Below, piece after piece: positions 6,367 through 11,861 of a stretch of DNA of 11,861 nucleotides (the stretch's first letter is position 1; each line of letters opens with the position of its first letter). The DNA is from SIG710 sp045595425 (lineage in GTDB: Bacteria > Bacillota > Clostridia > Oscillospirales > CAG-272). The position numbers were made by a program, and so were the translations under genes. Below the pieces are notes generated by a model. That model did not search any database. It was not told the origin of the DNA and worked only from the letters and a program-made list of their open reading frames with translations. Where the stretch lies: positions 1-11,861 of the forward strand of contig JAZOAL010000023.1 of NCBI GenBank assembly GCA_045595425.1, read 5' to 3'.

Positions 6367-6477
6367 TGATAAACAATAATTTAGCAGAGAAGTAACAAAC
6401 AGTTCATGAGATCCTGAGCCAAAGGCGAAGGATCTCATATGGTATTAACTAACTATTCGCTAAATTATTGTTTATCA
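6367..6477. mobile_element. MITE-like palindromic element, internally deleted copy (111 bp)
   Basis: Bounded by a 19-bp perfect inverted repeat, TGATAAACAATAATTTAGC (6367-6385) and its complement (6459-6477). The inner 16 bp are identical to the ends of the 1296-1510 element, and the copy is inverted relative to it. Apart from one base (CATATGG here against CATGTGG) the arms match the full copy, but the middle 110 bp is missing. The remnant centre forms a 10-bp stem, ATGAGATCCT (6406-6415) with AGGATCTCAT (6429-6438). It lies between the convergent serpin and hprK genes and, as a strong palindrome, might end or insulate transcripts from both sides. No separate terminator was seen for either gene. 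Confidence 0.8.
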
Positions 6478-6504
6478 ACTGTTTTTAGAGAGGCACTGTT
6501 TTTA
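6478..6504. repeat. Short direct repeat at the end of hprK
   Basis: ACTGTTTTTA occurs at 6478-6487 and again at 6495-6504, the second covering the hprK stop codon. It sits directly beside the short MITE-like element. It may be a trace of a local duplication, or chance in AT-rich sequence. Confidence 0.3.
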
Positions 6505-7446
6505 CATATTTTCGGGATCGATTCCCATCTGGCTCATAAGGTGCTTATTAAATTCAAGAGCCGTGTTATATCCCATGCGCTTCTGACGGTTATTCATTGC
6601 CGCGATCTCTAAAATGATGGCAAGGTTACGTCCCGGACGAACGGGAATTGTGATAGACGGAACTTTTATTCCGAGAATATCAATGGTTTCGCTGTCGATA
6701 CCGAGACGGTCATACATCTTTCCCTGGATCCAAGGCTCGAGATTTATGACAAGGTCGATCTTTTCCGTATCCTTGACAGCACCGACACCAAAAAGACGCT
6801 TGATATCAACGATTCCGATGCCGCGAAGCTCAACATAGTGGCGAATGATTTCGGGAGCACTGCCCACAAGAGTCGTTGCGGAAACACGCTTGACCTCAAC
6901 AGCATCGTCAGCAATCAGCCTGTGACCGCGCTTTACAAGTTCAATGGCTGTTTCGCTCTTTCCGACGCCGCTGTCTCCGAGAAGGAGAAGACCTTCGCCA
7001 TACACCTCAACGAGAACTCCGTGACGTGTGATCCTCGGTGCAAGCTCAACATGAAGATATGCAATTATTGCCGCAAGCAGTGCACTTGTTCTTCTGGAGC
7101 TGGACAGAATCGGTATGCCGCACTGCTTTGCGTATTTGAGAACTTCATCAAAAACCGGAAGATCCGAAGAAAAGATAACGGCGACCGGCTCCAGCTTCAT
7201 AAAGTTTTCAACATGTATCTCTCTTTCCTTTTCATTGAGACCTTCAAGATAAGCAACCTCGGCTTTTCCGAAGATCTGGATTCTCGTGCGTTCATATTTT
7301 TCAAAAAAACCCGTCAGAGCAAGTCCCGGTCTTTCGACATCGGGGCTTGTGACCTCAATGTTATCGGAATTTTCGGGCAGATAGACTTCGGCAAGCTGCA
7401 TTTCTTCAATGATTTTGCTCAGTTTTATAGAATAAATTTCTTCCAT
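6502..7446 (-). CDS. hprK: HPr kinase/phosphorylase
   Basis: Bifunctional regulator that phosphorylates HPr on Ser46 when glycolytic intermediates are high and dephosphorylates it otherwise, controlling carbon catabolite repression with CcpA in Firmicutes. The 314 residues match the family. An N-terminal domain (1-130) precedes RITRHGVLVEVYG (His142), the Walker A GDSGVGKS at 157-164, LIADDAVEV with the catalytic aspartate region (180-181), the signature VELRGIGIVDI (205-215), and the C-terminal VRPGRNLAIILEIAAMNNR. The start at 7446 follows AAAGGCGG and is preceded by a plausible promoter. The gene appears to be transcribed alone: it converges on the serpin and diverges from the lipoprotein operon, and no ptsH or other PTS gene is visible in the window. 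Confidence 0.96.
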   Translation of the reverse strand: MEEIYSIKLSKIIEEMQLAEVYLPENSDNIEVTSPDVERPGLALTGFFEKYERTRIQIFGKAEVAYLEGLNEKEREIHVENFMKLEPVAVIFSSDLPVFDEVLKYAKQCGIPILSSSRRTSALLAAIIAYLHVELAPRITRHGVLVEVYGEGLLLLGDSGVGKSETAIELVKRGHRLIADDAVEVKRVSATTLVGSAPEIIRHYVELRGIGIVDIKRLFGVGAVKDTEKIDLVINLEPWIQGKMYDRLGIDSETIDILGIKVPSITIPVRPGRNLAIILEIAAMNNRQKRMGYNTALEFNKHLMSQMGIDPENM

Positions 7447-7474
7447 ACCGCATACCGCCTTTCTTAATACTTTT

Positions 7475-7502
7475 ATTTTAACATATTTTCTCGTAATTTC
7501 AA
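7475..7502 (-). promoter_or_regulatory. Sigma-A type promoter for hprK
   Basis: On the minus strand TTGAAA (7497-7502) and TAAAAT (7475-7480) are separated by 16 bases, placing the transcription start near 7468 and leaving a leader of about 22 bases. Each hexamer is close to consensus. Confidence 0.6.
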
Positions 7503-7565
7503 GTCATTTTTCCTTAAAATATTTAAAAGTCGCCTAAAATTCATAATGAATTAACAATCTTATTA

Positions 7566-7571
7566 TATACT
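7566..7571 (+). promoter_or_regulatory. Possible -10 element for the 7604 operon
   Basis: TATACT at 7566-7571 would start transcription near 7578, a suitable distance before GGAGG (7594-7598). No convincing -35 is seen at 16-18 bases upstream; a TTAACA at 7551 is too close. The call is tentative. Confidence 0.3.
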
Positions 7572-7603
7572 ATCTTATGTACTGCGTTTTTTTGGAGGTT
7601 TTT

Positions 7604-8614
7604 ATGAAGTTGAAAATATATTGCAGAGCGGTGATACTGCTGTTGCTGGCAATTTCTCTTGCGGCATGCTCGGGGGGCATAAGCCCAATAAAAGGGGATA
7701 AGACGGATCTTAATGTCGTTGCCAATGTTTCAGATATCCCTGTTTATCTTGAGGAGGTTGAATATCTTGCTCATAACTATAAGCTGGATATGGAGAAAAA
7801 ATATGGCGAGGGGATATGGGATTCTTCGGAGAGCTCGGAGAAATACCGCGCGGAGCTTGAGGAAAATATCCTTTCAGGAATGCTTGAATCTGCTTCTTTT
7901 GTTTCCCTTTGTGAAAAATACGGCGTTGACATAGATGATAAGGACACTGAAAAATATGTGAAGGAGTTTATAAACACCTTCGCCGAAGAGCTGGGCGGGA
8001 AGGAAGAATATCTAAAGCAGCTTGAGGAGAATGGACTGACCGATCATCACTTGCGATATCTCATGGCGATCGATGCTTCAAAAGAGGAGCTTCGTATAGC
8101 TCTTTGCGCAGAGGGAGTTATTGATGATTCGGATGAAACTGCCCGCGCTTTTATCGAAAGCGATCAGTTTATCCGCACCCTTCATATTTACATCCAAAAC
8201 GATGAGGGGGAGGATGTTTCCGAGAATCGCAAAAAGGCGGAGAAGGCTCTTGCAGAGCTTGAGGGCGGAGAAAAGCTGACTCGTCTTATCGGCAGATACG
8301 GTGAATATGACGGAATGACCACAACCGACGGATATTATTTTATGCGCGGCGAATATGAAAAGGTATATGAGGACGCCTCTTTTGCTCTTGCGGAAAATGA
8401 ATACAGCGGAATTGTTGAGGGGGAAACAGGATTCTACATAATAATGCGTCTCCCTAAGGAAGCCGAATATATTGAGAAGAATTTTGAATCACTCAAGGAT
8501 AGATATCTTTATGAAAAATTTGAGGAGCTTATAGCCGCAGAAGCCGAAAAGGCAGAGCTTGTCTTTACCGATTACGGCAAGACTGTGGATATCACCTTCC
8601 TCGGAAGATCTTAA
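7604..8614 (+). CDS. PrsA/SurA-like peptidyl-prolyl isomerase lipoprotein (parvulin-type foldase)
   Basis: Likely extracytoplasmic foldase anchored by lipid. The 336 residues begin with a signal peptide ending in a clear lipobox, SLAAC (Cys22). Residues about 35-180 are helical and acidic, with the layout of a SurA-N/PrsA-N chaperone domain (SDIPVYLEEVEYLAH then LEENILSGMLESASFVSLCEKYGVDI). A parvulin-like domain follows from about 188 to 290: FIRTLHIYIQ in place of the usual RASHILV, then YYFMRGEYEKVYEDASFALAENEYSGIVEGETGFYIIMRL. The rotamase half is divergent, so isomerase activity is uncertain. The ATG at 7604 follows GGAGG by 5 bases; an earlier in-frame ATG at 7577 has no such site and would spoil the signal peptide. 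It forms an operon with the gene at 8626, 11 bases downstream. Confidence 0.82.
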   Translation: MKLKIYCRAVILLLLAISLAACSGGISPIKGDKTDLNVVANVSDIPVYLEEVEYLAHNYKLDMEKKYGEGIWDSSESSEKYRAELEENILSGMLESASFVSLCEKYGVDIDDKDTEKYVKEFINTFAEELGGKEEYLKQLEENGLTDHHLRYLMAIDASKEELRIALCAEGVIDDSDETARAFIESDQFIRTLHIYIQNDEGEDVSENRKKAEKALAELEGGEKLTRLIGRYGEYDGMTTTDGYYFMRGEYEKVYEDASFALAENEYSGIVEGETGFYIIMRLPKEAEYIEKNFESLKDRYLYEKFEELIAAEAEKAELVFTDYGKTVDITFLGRS

Positions 8615-8625
8615 CGGAGAGGATA

Positions 8626-9672
8626 ATGAAATCTAAAAAAAGACATAGCCATCGCCGATATAACGGCAAACGCCGAAATACGCGCAACCGTTACAAGATC
8701 GCAATTTTGCTTGTGATGGTATTTATCATTGCTGTTGTGATCGGTTCTGTATTCCTCGGAAAATATCTGAAGAAAAAAGCAGAGGAATCCGAGGCAGAGC
8801 GCGGTGGAGAACAGAATGTTGGGACAGACACCCTCGTCTCGCCCGAAACGGAAAATGAGAATATCGTTTTGCCTATAAAGCCGCCGGAAAAAATAACGGC
8901 TTCATATCTGAAAAACGAAGAGATTGATTCCTTTGCCGAAAATGCAGAGGAGGGTAGTGCAGTTACTCTTATTTTGAGAGATCTGCAAGGAAGTATCTAT
9001 TATTCATCCCCCGTGGCACAGACACTTGGCGGACAGCTCCCCGAGAACGGTCTGCGGGCGGCGGAAGATATAGTTGATAAGCTGGCTTCAAAGGATTGTT
9101 ATATCAGTGCCTATGCGGCGCTCACTGCACATTCTTCGGAATATGAAATAACTGCCAAAGCACTCCTTGCATTCGAGATCGCGGTTCTTTCAGAGCTTGC
9201 CATAGCAGGGGTGGATGAGATAGTCATCTGCGGTTTTGACAGCATTGATGCGGATAAGGTATCCATGCTTTGCGATTTTGCGAAAAGCTTCAGAAAAAGC
9301 AGTAGCTCTTCTGTTCCTCTCGGGGTTCTATTGCCTTATTCATTCTTTCTGAAAGAAGATGCAAATGAACTTTGCGCCCGGCTTTCGGATTGCTTTGAGC
9401 TTATCGCGGTGGATTATACAGATGCAATTTCATCGGAAGAAATCGGGCTCTCCGAGGTAATAGCCGAAAGGATCGATTCAATGCAGATGTATTTTTCAAG
9501 ATATTCGGTCAGGGTTGTGCTTGACTCGGATAATGCTGAATATGAGAGTGCCGCACAGGCTGTTTCGGAGGCTGCAATATATTCTTTGCAGTCAGTTTCC
9601 CGAGGTGATCTTATCGGTACAGTGACGGATGAATCACAAAACATGACTGATGAAACCGATATTGCAGAATAA
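8626..9672 (+). CDS. Membrane-anchored extracellular protein of unknown function, possibly a degenerate glycosidase-like barrel
   Basis: Not recognised with confidence. The 348 residues start with a strongly basic cytoplasmic tail (about 22 residues, KKRHSHRR), a single membrane helix near 24-46, a charged low-complexity linker (47-85), and a folded region from about 90 to 335, expected outside the cell. Segments such as VTLILRDLQGSIYYSS, then YISAYAALTAHS, then GVDEIVICGFDSIDADK, resemble the strand order of the DUF4015 putative glycosyl hydrolase barrel, but key acidic residues are not clearly kept. The C-terminus is acidic and polar. GGAGAGG (8616-8622) precedes the ATG. It is co-transcribed with the foldase lipoprotein upstream, which suggests a shared envelope role, and is followed by a terminator. 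Confidence 0.8.
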   Translation: MKSKKRHSHRRYNGKRRNTRNRYKIAILLVMVFIIAVVIGSVFLGKYLKKKAEESEAERGGEQNVGTDTLVSPETENENIVLPIKPPEKITASYLKNEEIDSFAENAEEGSAVTLILRDLQGSIYYSSPVAQTLGGQLPENGLRAAEDIVDKLASKDCYISAYAALTAHSSEYEITAKALLAFEIAVLSELAIAGVDEIVICGFDSIDADKVSMLCDFAKSFRKSSSSSVPLGVLLPYSFFLKEDANELCARLSDCFELIAVDYTDAISSEEIGLSEVIAERIDSMQMYFSRYSVRVVLDSDNAEYESAAQAVSEAAIYSLQSVSRGDLIGTVTDESQNMTDETDIAE

Positions 9673-9676
9673 AAGC

Positions 9677-9712
9677 AAAGGGCATTGAGGATAAAATCAA
9701 ATGCCCTTTTTT
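9677..9712 (+). terminator. Intrinsic terminator of the 7604-9672 operon
   Basis: AAAGGGCATT (9677-9686) pairs perfectly with AATGCCCTTT (9700-9709) around a 13-base loop, ending in a run of six T (9707-9712). It begins 4 bases after the upstream stop codon and ends 2 bases before the GGAG (9715-9718) of the next gene, so no promoter fits between them. Confidence 0.85.
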
Positions 9713-9726
9713 GTGGAGTGTGTTAT

Positions 9727-10620
9727 ATGGAGCAGAGAAAAAATTTTACGCGTTATCCTTTTGTGATTGCCGATGAATACGGATATGTTCTTCTTGCTTC
9801 TCCTTATGGCGTCTGCTTGGGAGAAAAGCTTTTGACATCGGAAAATCTCTCTCGAAATGATATCGTTCTTGTGCAGAAAATGATCTTTGAAGAGACTTTT
9901 CACAGAAAAATTGCCGTGCGAAATATAAAAAACGGTAAAACGATAATTATATCTTTAGCTATGTTTCCTTCAACGCGCACTATAGCGGCAATTTATACAG
10001 ATATTGATTTTAAGCTCACCTCTGAGATCTGCGGAGCCGCTTTCACTGATGTTGCGATGAGTGAGTTGCCTGCCCAAAAGATGACTCGAAGACATGAAAA
10101 GCTCTATCCCGTGCTTTCCGATGTTTTGTATGCGGCAAATGAAATGTTTTCTATCATTGTAGGGGATAAGGATAGCTTTCGCGACCGCCTTTTTGAAAGG
10201 ATACATTTGTTAGGCACTCTTGCAGGATGCAAAACGGAGATAGATTGCTCCGATATCAGATTGTATTTTTCGGAAAATTTTGACGGCGGTCTCTTCAGTC
10301 TGTTTTTGCTGACGGTTCTGACTGCGGCTTCCGCAATGTCTGATGAGAGGTGCGCGAGGATTTATCTTTCCGAAAGCACGGTGGGAATAAAGGTGCGGAT
10401 AGAATTTCGCATGCCGATGAAACGCCGTGTTAATAAAGCTGAGCTTAAAATCCTTGACAAGGGCTTTAATTTGGCTCGTTCTCATCTGAGATCGGTGTGT
10501 GAAAGGCTTAATATTCCGTTTTCATTTGTAGAGGACGGGGGAATATCGGCAACTATTATACCCATTCGTCCGGAGGTGTCGGAGATTGGGCTGAAAAATC
10601 CTGTTATTCGACTACAGTAA
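9727..10620 (+). CDS. Degenerate histidine-kinase-like protein, function unknown
   Basis: The 297 residues have no signal peptide or membrane helix, so a cytoplasmic location is likely. The N-terminal 100 residues begin RYPFVIADEYGYVLLASPYGVCLG, which looks PAS-like. RRHEKLYPVL (His123, Glu124, Pro128) has the same spacing of H, E and P as a kinase H-box (HELRTP). Residues about 190-228 (LLTVLTAASAMSDERCARIYL onward) resemble the region around the ATPase N-box but lack its asparagine, and no DxGxG follows. Residues about 246-282 (FNLARSHLRSVCERL then GGISATIIPIRP) resemble the end of a HATPase domain. It may be a pseudokinase or adaptor; the match is by eye only. GGAG lies 8 bases before the ATG at 9727, just behind a terminator. 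It overlaps the convergent minus-strand gene by 9 bases. Confidence 0.75.
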   Translation: MEQRKNFTRYPFVIADEYGYVLLASPYGVCLGEKLLTSENLSRNDIVLVQKMIFEETFHRKIAVRNIKNGKTIIISLAMFPSTRTIAAIYTDIDFKLTSEICGAAFTDVAMSELPAQKMTRRHEKLYPVLSDVLYAANEMFSIIVGDKDSFRDRLFERIHLLGTLAGCKTEIDCSDIRLYFSENFDGGLFSLFLLTVLTAASAMSDERCARIYLSESTVGIKVRIEFRMPMKRRVNKAELKILDKGFNLARSHLRSVCERLNIPFSFVEDGGISATIIPIRPEVSEIGLKNPVIRLQ

Positions 10621-11121
10621 TAGGACAAACAGAAGTAAAAGCAAGGTGGAATTGCTGTTTTCCTCCCCGCTGTCACCGAGAAGGAGAAGTATCAGCGCGA
10701 CAATGAGCAGATCATCATTTTCAAAGGAATTTCCGCTTTTGTGGGGCTTCAAAAAAGGCTTGCCGGAAACCGAAATGCCGTCAGATGGGTCATCGATGCT
10801 TTTATCTGCGTCGATTTCGTCAGAGGATCCCCACTCTGATATATCGGTCGGTTTGCTTTTTTCGGAAAGATCTTTTTTTATATCTTCCGAGGGTGTGTGC
10901 CTGACGGGATAGGCTTTTTTGATTTCCGCTCTTTGGCGGCGATGCTCTGCATTGCTTCTGTTTTCTTTTTCCGATAATGTGTGCGCGGGCAATGCAGACA
11001 GCCTGCCCACAGCGTCTCTTCCTGCCTCGGGATTTTTTCTTTCTTCTATGCTGCGGAACGCAACTCCGCTGTAATGTTCGGGGATACGGTATTCTCCGCG
11101 ATGGGTACTTCGGCTGTACAT
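10612..11121 (-). CDS. Conserved-looking hypothetical protein with disordered body and leucine-run C-terminus (third gene of module)
   Basis: Not assigned. The 169 residues are mostly charged and probably disordered (1-130, many Arg, Glu, Ser). The C-terminal 36 residues are striking: NDDLLIVALILLLLGD (135-150), an acidic polar break, then a final TLLLLLFVLLL at the very end (159-169). Each hydrophobic run is 10-11 residues, too short for an ordinary membrane-spanning helix, so a re-entrant or self-assembling segment is possible. From memory, clostridial hypothetical proteins with a DDLLL...LLL tail exist, but I know no function. The ATG at 11121 has an excellent AAAGGAGG (11130-11137), which overlaps the stop codon of the preceding gene, so translation is probably coupled. 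It is the last gene of the minus-strand operon. Confidence 0.8.
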   Translation of the reverse strand: MYSRSTHRGEYRIPEHYSGVAFRSIEERKNPEAGRDAVGRLSALPAHTLSEKENRSNAEHRRQRAEIKKAYPVRHTPSEDIKKDLSEKSKPTDISEWGSSDEIDADKSIDDPSDGISVSGKPFLKPHKSGNSFENDDLLIVALILLLLGDSGEENSNSTLLLLLFVLLL

Positions 11122-11135
11122 CCGTGTATCCTCCT

Positions 11136-11567
11136 TTAAAGTGATCCGAGAAGATCGCCCAGGCGAGAAATTTGAATGATCTTTTCCACGGTCTCAACCC
11201 GTTCGCGGCTGAGATATGGCTTCAGTGCGCAGAGCAGAGCCTCTCTGTCTGCTTCGCTTTTGCTTTTCGGAGCTGGCCGATTGCCGCCGAGAAGGGAGAG
11301 GATCACAGGAAGCTTGCTCATAAGCTCAGGCGAGAGTGCGCCTGCAAGATTCGCATTTGCCTGGGCGGTATCGCTTTTTTCTTTTTCCTCGTTTTCGGCG
11401 GTCGGAGTGCTGTTTTGATCGTCGCTATCTTTAATGGCGGTATTTCCCAGAGCTCCGATGATATTTTTCATCAGATCCGGATTAGCCATCAAAGTTCCTA
11501 TCATGCCCTGAAGTGCTTCTGCTGACGGGAGAGCCCCGAGCGGGGAATTGCTGCTGCCCTCTGTCAT
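11136..11567 (-). CDS. Small helical hypothetical protein (second gene of module)
   Basis: Not assigned. The 143 residues contain two similar hydrophobic helices, NPDLMKNIIGALG (29-41) and SPELMSKLPVILSLLGG (79-95), joined by an acidic, Asn/Glu-rich linker (46-72). The NPDLMKNI pattern recalls STI1-type motifs, without proof of relation. The C-terminal part, ALLCALKPYLSRERVETVEK then ISRLGDLLGSL, is amphipathic and helical. No signal peptide is present. The start ATG at 11567 overlaps the stop codon of the upstream gene in an ATGA, and AAGGAGC precedes it, so the genes are translationally coupled. Its stop codon overlaps the ribosome binding site of the next gene. Confidence 0.82.
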   Translation of the reverse strand: MTEGSSNSPLGALPSAEALQGMIGTLMANPDLMKNIIGALGNTAIKDSDDQNSTPTAENEEKEKSDTAQANANLAGALSPELMSKLPVILSLLGGNRPAPKSKSEADREALLCALKPYLSRERVETVEKIIQISRLGDLLGSL

Positions 11568-11797
11568 GATTTGCTCCTTCTGCTTTTGTTATAGGCATTA
11601 AGCTGTTCGGCGGCTTTTTTAATATCCTCGTCGGTGGCTCCCGAGAGGGCTTTTCTTATAGATGCGATATCATTTTGTGAAATTCCAAAGTTTCCGAGAT
11701 CAAGTCCGGATTCTGCGGCGAGAGCTTCGATCACTCCTTTGAGCTGTGCGTCATTTAATGTGAGAAGGCGTTCGAGAGCCTTGCGGTCAAGTTGCAT
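11564..11797 (-). CDS. Small helical hypothetical protein (first gene of module)
   Basis: Not assigned. The 77 residues are soluble and helical: RKALERLLTLNDAQLKGVIE, then ESGLDLGNFGISQNDIASIR, then ATDEDIKKAAEQLN, and a basic tail NKSRRSKS. The spacing of leucines suggests packed amphipathic helices, and a possible nucleic-acid or protein-binding tail. It starts at 11797 after a consensus AAAGGAGGT (11805-11813), behind a good promoter, and leads the three-gene operon. I recall similar short proteins in Ruminococcaceae but no described role. Confidence 0.82.
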   Translation of the reverse strand: MQLDRKALERLLTLNDAQLKGVIEALAAESGLDLGNFGISQNDIASIRKALSGATDEDIKKAAEQLNAYNKSRRSKS

Positions 11798-11821
11798 AAA
11801 AATTACCTCCTTTTTGTTTTC

Positions 11822-11851
11822 AGTATATGTCGGTGCTTATCGTATTGACAA
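11822..11851 (-). promoter_or_regulatory. Sigma-A type promoter for the three-gene module
   Basis: On the minus strand TTGTCA (11846-11851) and TATACT (11822-11827) are separated by 18 bases, each one base from consensus. Transcription should start near 11815, only a few bases before the ribosome binding site, so the leader is very short. A vegetative-type promoter, if used, argues against strictly sporulation-specific expression. Confidence 0.65.
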
Positions 11852-11861
11852 CAAAATAAAC

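Noticed and set aside
6838..7467. Plus-strand open frame of 209 codons opposite hprK
   Set aside because: Antisense to hprK, whose Walker A and signature motifs are unambiguous; the translated sequence is low in plausibility.
10646..10912. Plus-strand open frame of 88 codons after the kinase-like gene
   Set aside because: Antisense to the 169-residue gene, which has a perfect ribosome binding site and operon context.

Overview
The window looks like chromosomal DNA of a low-to-mid GC Gram-positive anaerobe of the Clostridia, most probably an Oscillospiraceae/Ruminococcaceae-type gut bacterium. This is inferred from the gene set (upp, hprK, an MtaB-type methylthiotransferase, a clostridial-style RluA-family pseudouridine synthase, a lipoprotein serpin) and from the strong purine-rich ribosome binding sites. 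No rRNA, tRNA, CRISPR array, phage gene or transposase was seen.

Layout. Positions 1-1247 (minus) hold most of mtaB, cut by the window edge. A 446-base gap follows with a 215-bp MITE-like element and a near-consensus promoter for upp (1694-2323, plus). Downstream on the plus strand come an RluA-family pseudouridine synthase with no ordinary start codon (about 2370-3329), lnt with its own extended -10 promoter (3383-4972), and a lipoprotein serpin (4996-6312) whose start codon abuts a long hairpin formed with the end of lnt. A second, internally deleted copy of the MITE-like element (6367-6477) separates the serpin from convergent hprK (6502-7446, minus). Divergent from hprK is a two-gene plus-strand operon: a PrsA/parvulin-like lipoprotein (7604-8614) and a membrane-anchored protein of unknown function (8626-9672), closed by an intrinsic terminator. 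The terminator runs almost directly into the ribosome binding site of a degenerate histidine-kinase-like protein (9727-10620). From the right edge a tight minus-strand operon of three small uncharacterised proteins (11797 down to 10612) converges on it and overlaps it by 9 bp.

How the parts fit. The left part is housekeeping: tRNA modification, uracil salvage, rRNA or tRNA pseudouridylation. The middle has an envelope and secretion theme: an apolipoprotein N-acyltransferase next to a serpin with a lipobox, and across hprK a lipoprotein foldase with an anchored extracellular partner. HprK would be the carbon-catabolite regulator but has no PTS gene beside it.

The best candidates for something undescribed are the three-gene minus-strand module at the right end, the lnt-serpin overlap hairpin, and the pair of MITE-like elements, one of which appears to be a 110-bp deletion derivative of the other through a 5-bp microhomology.
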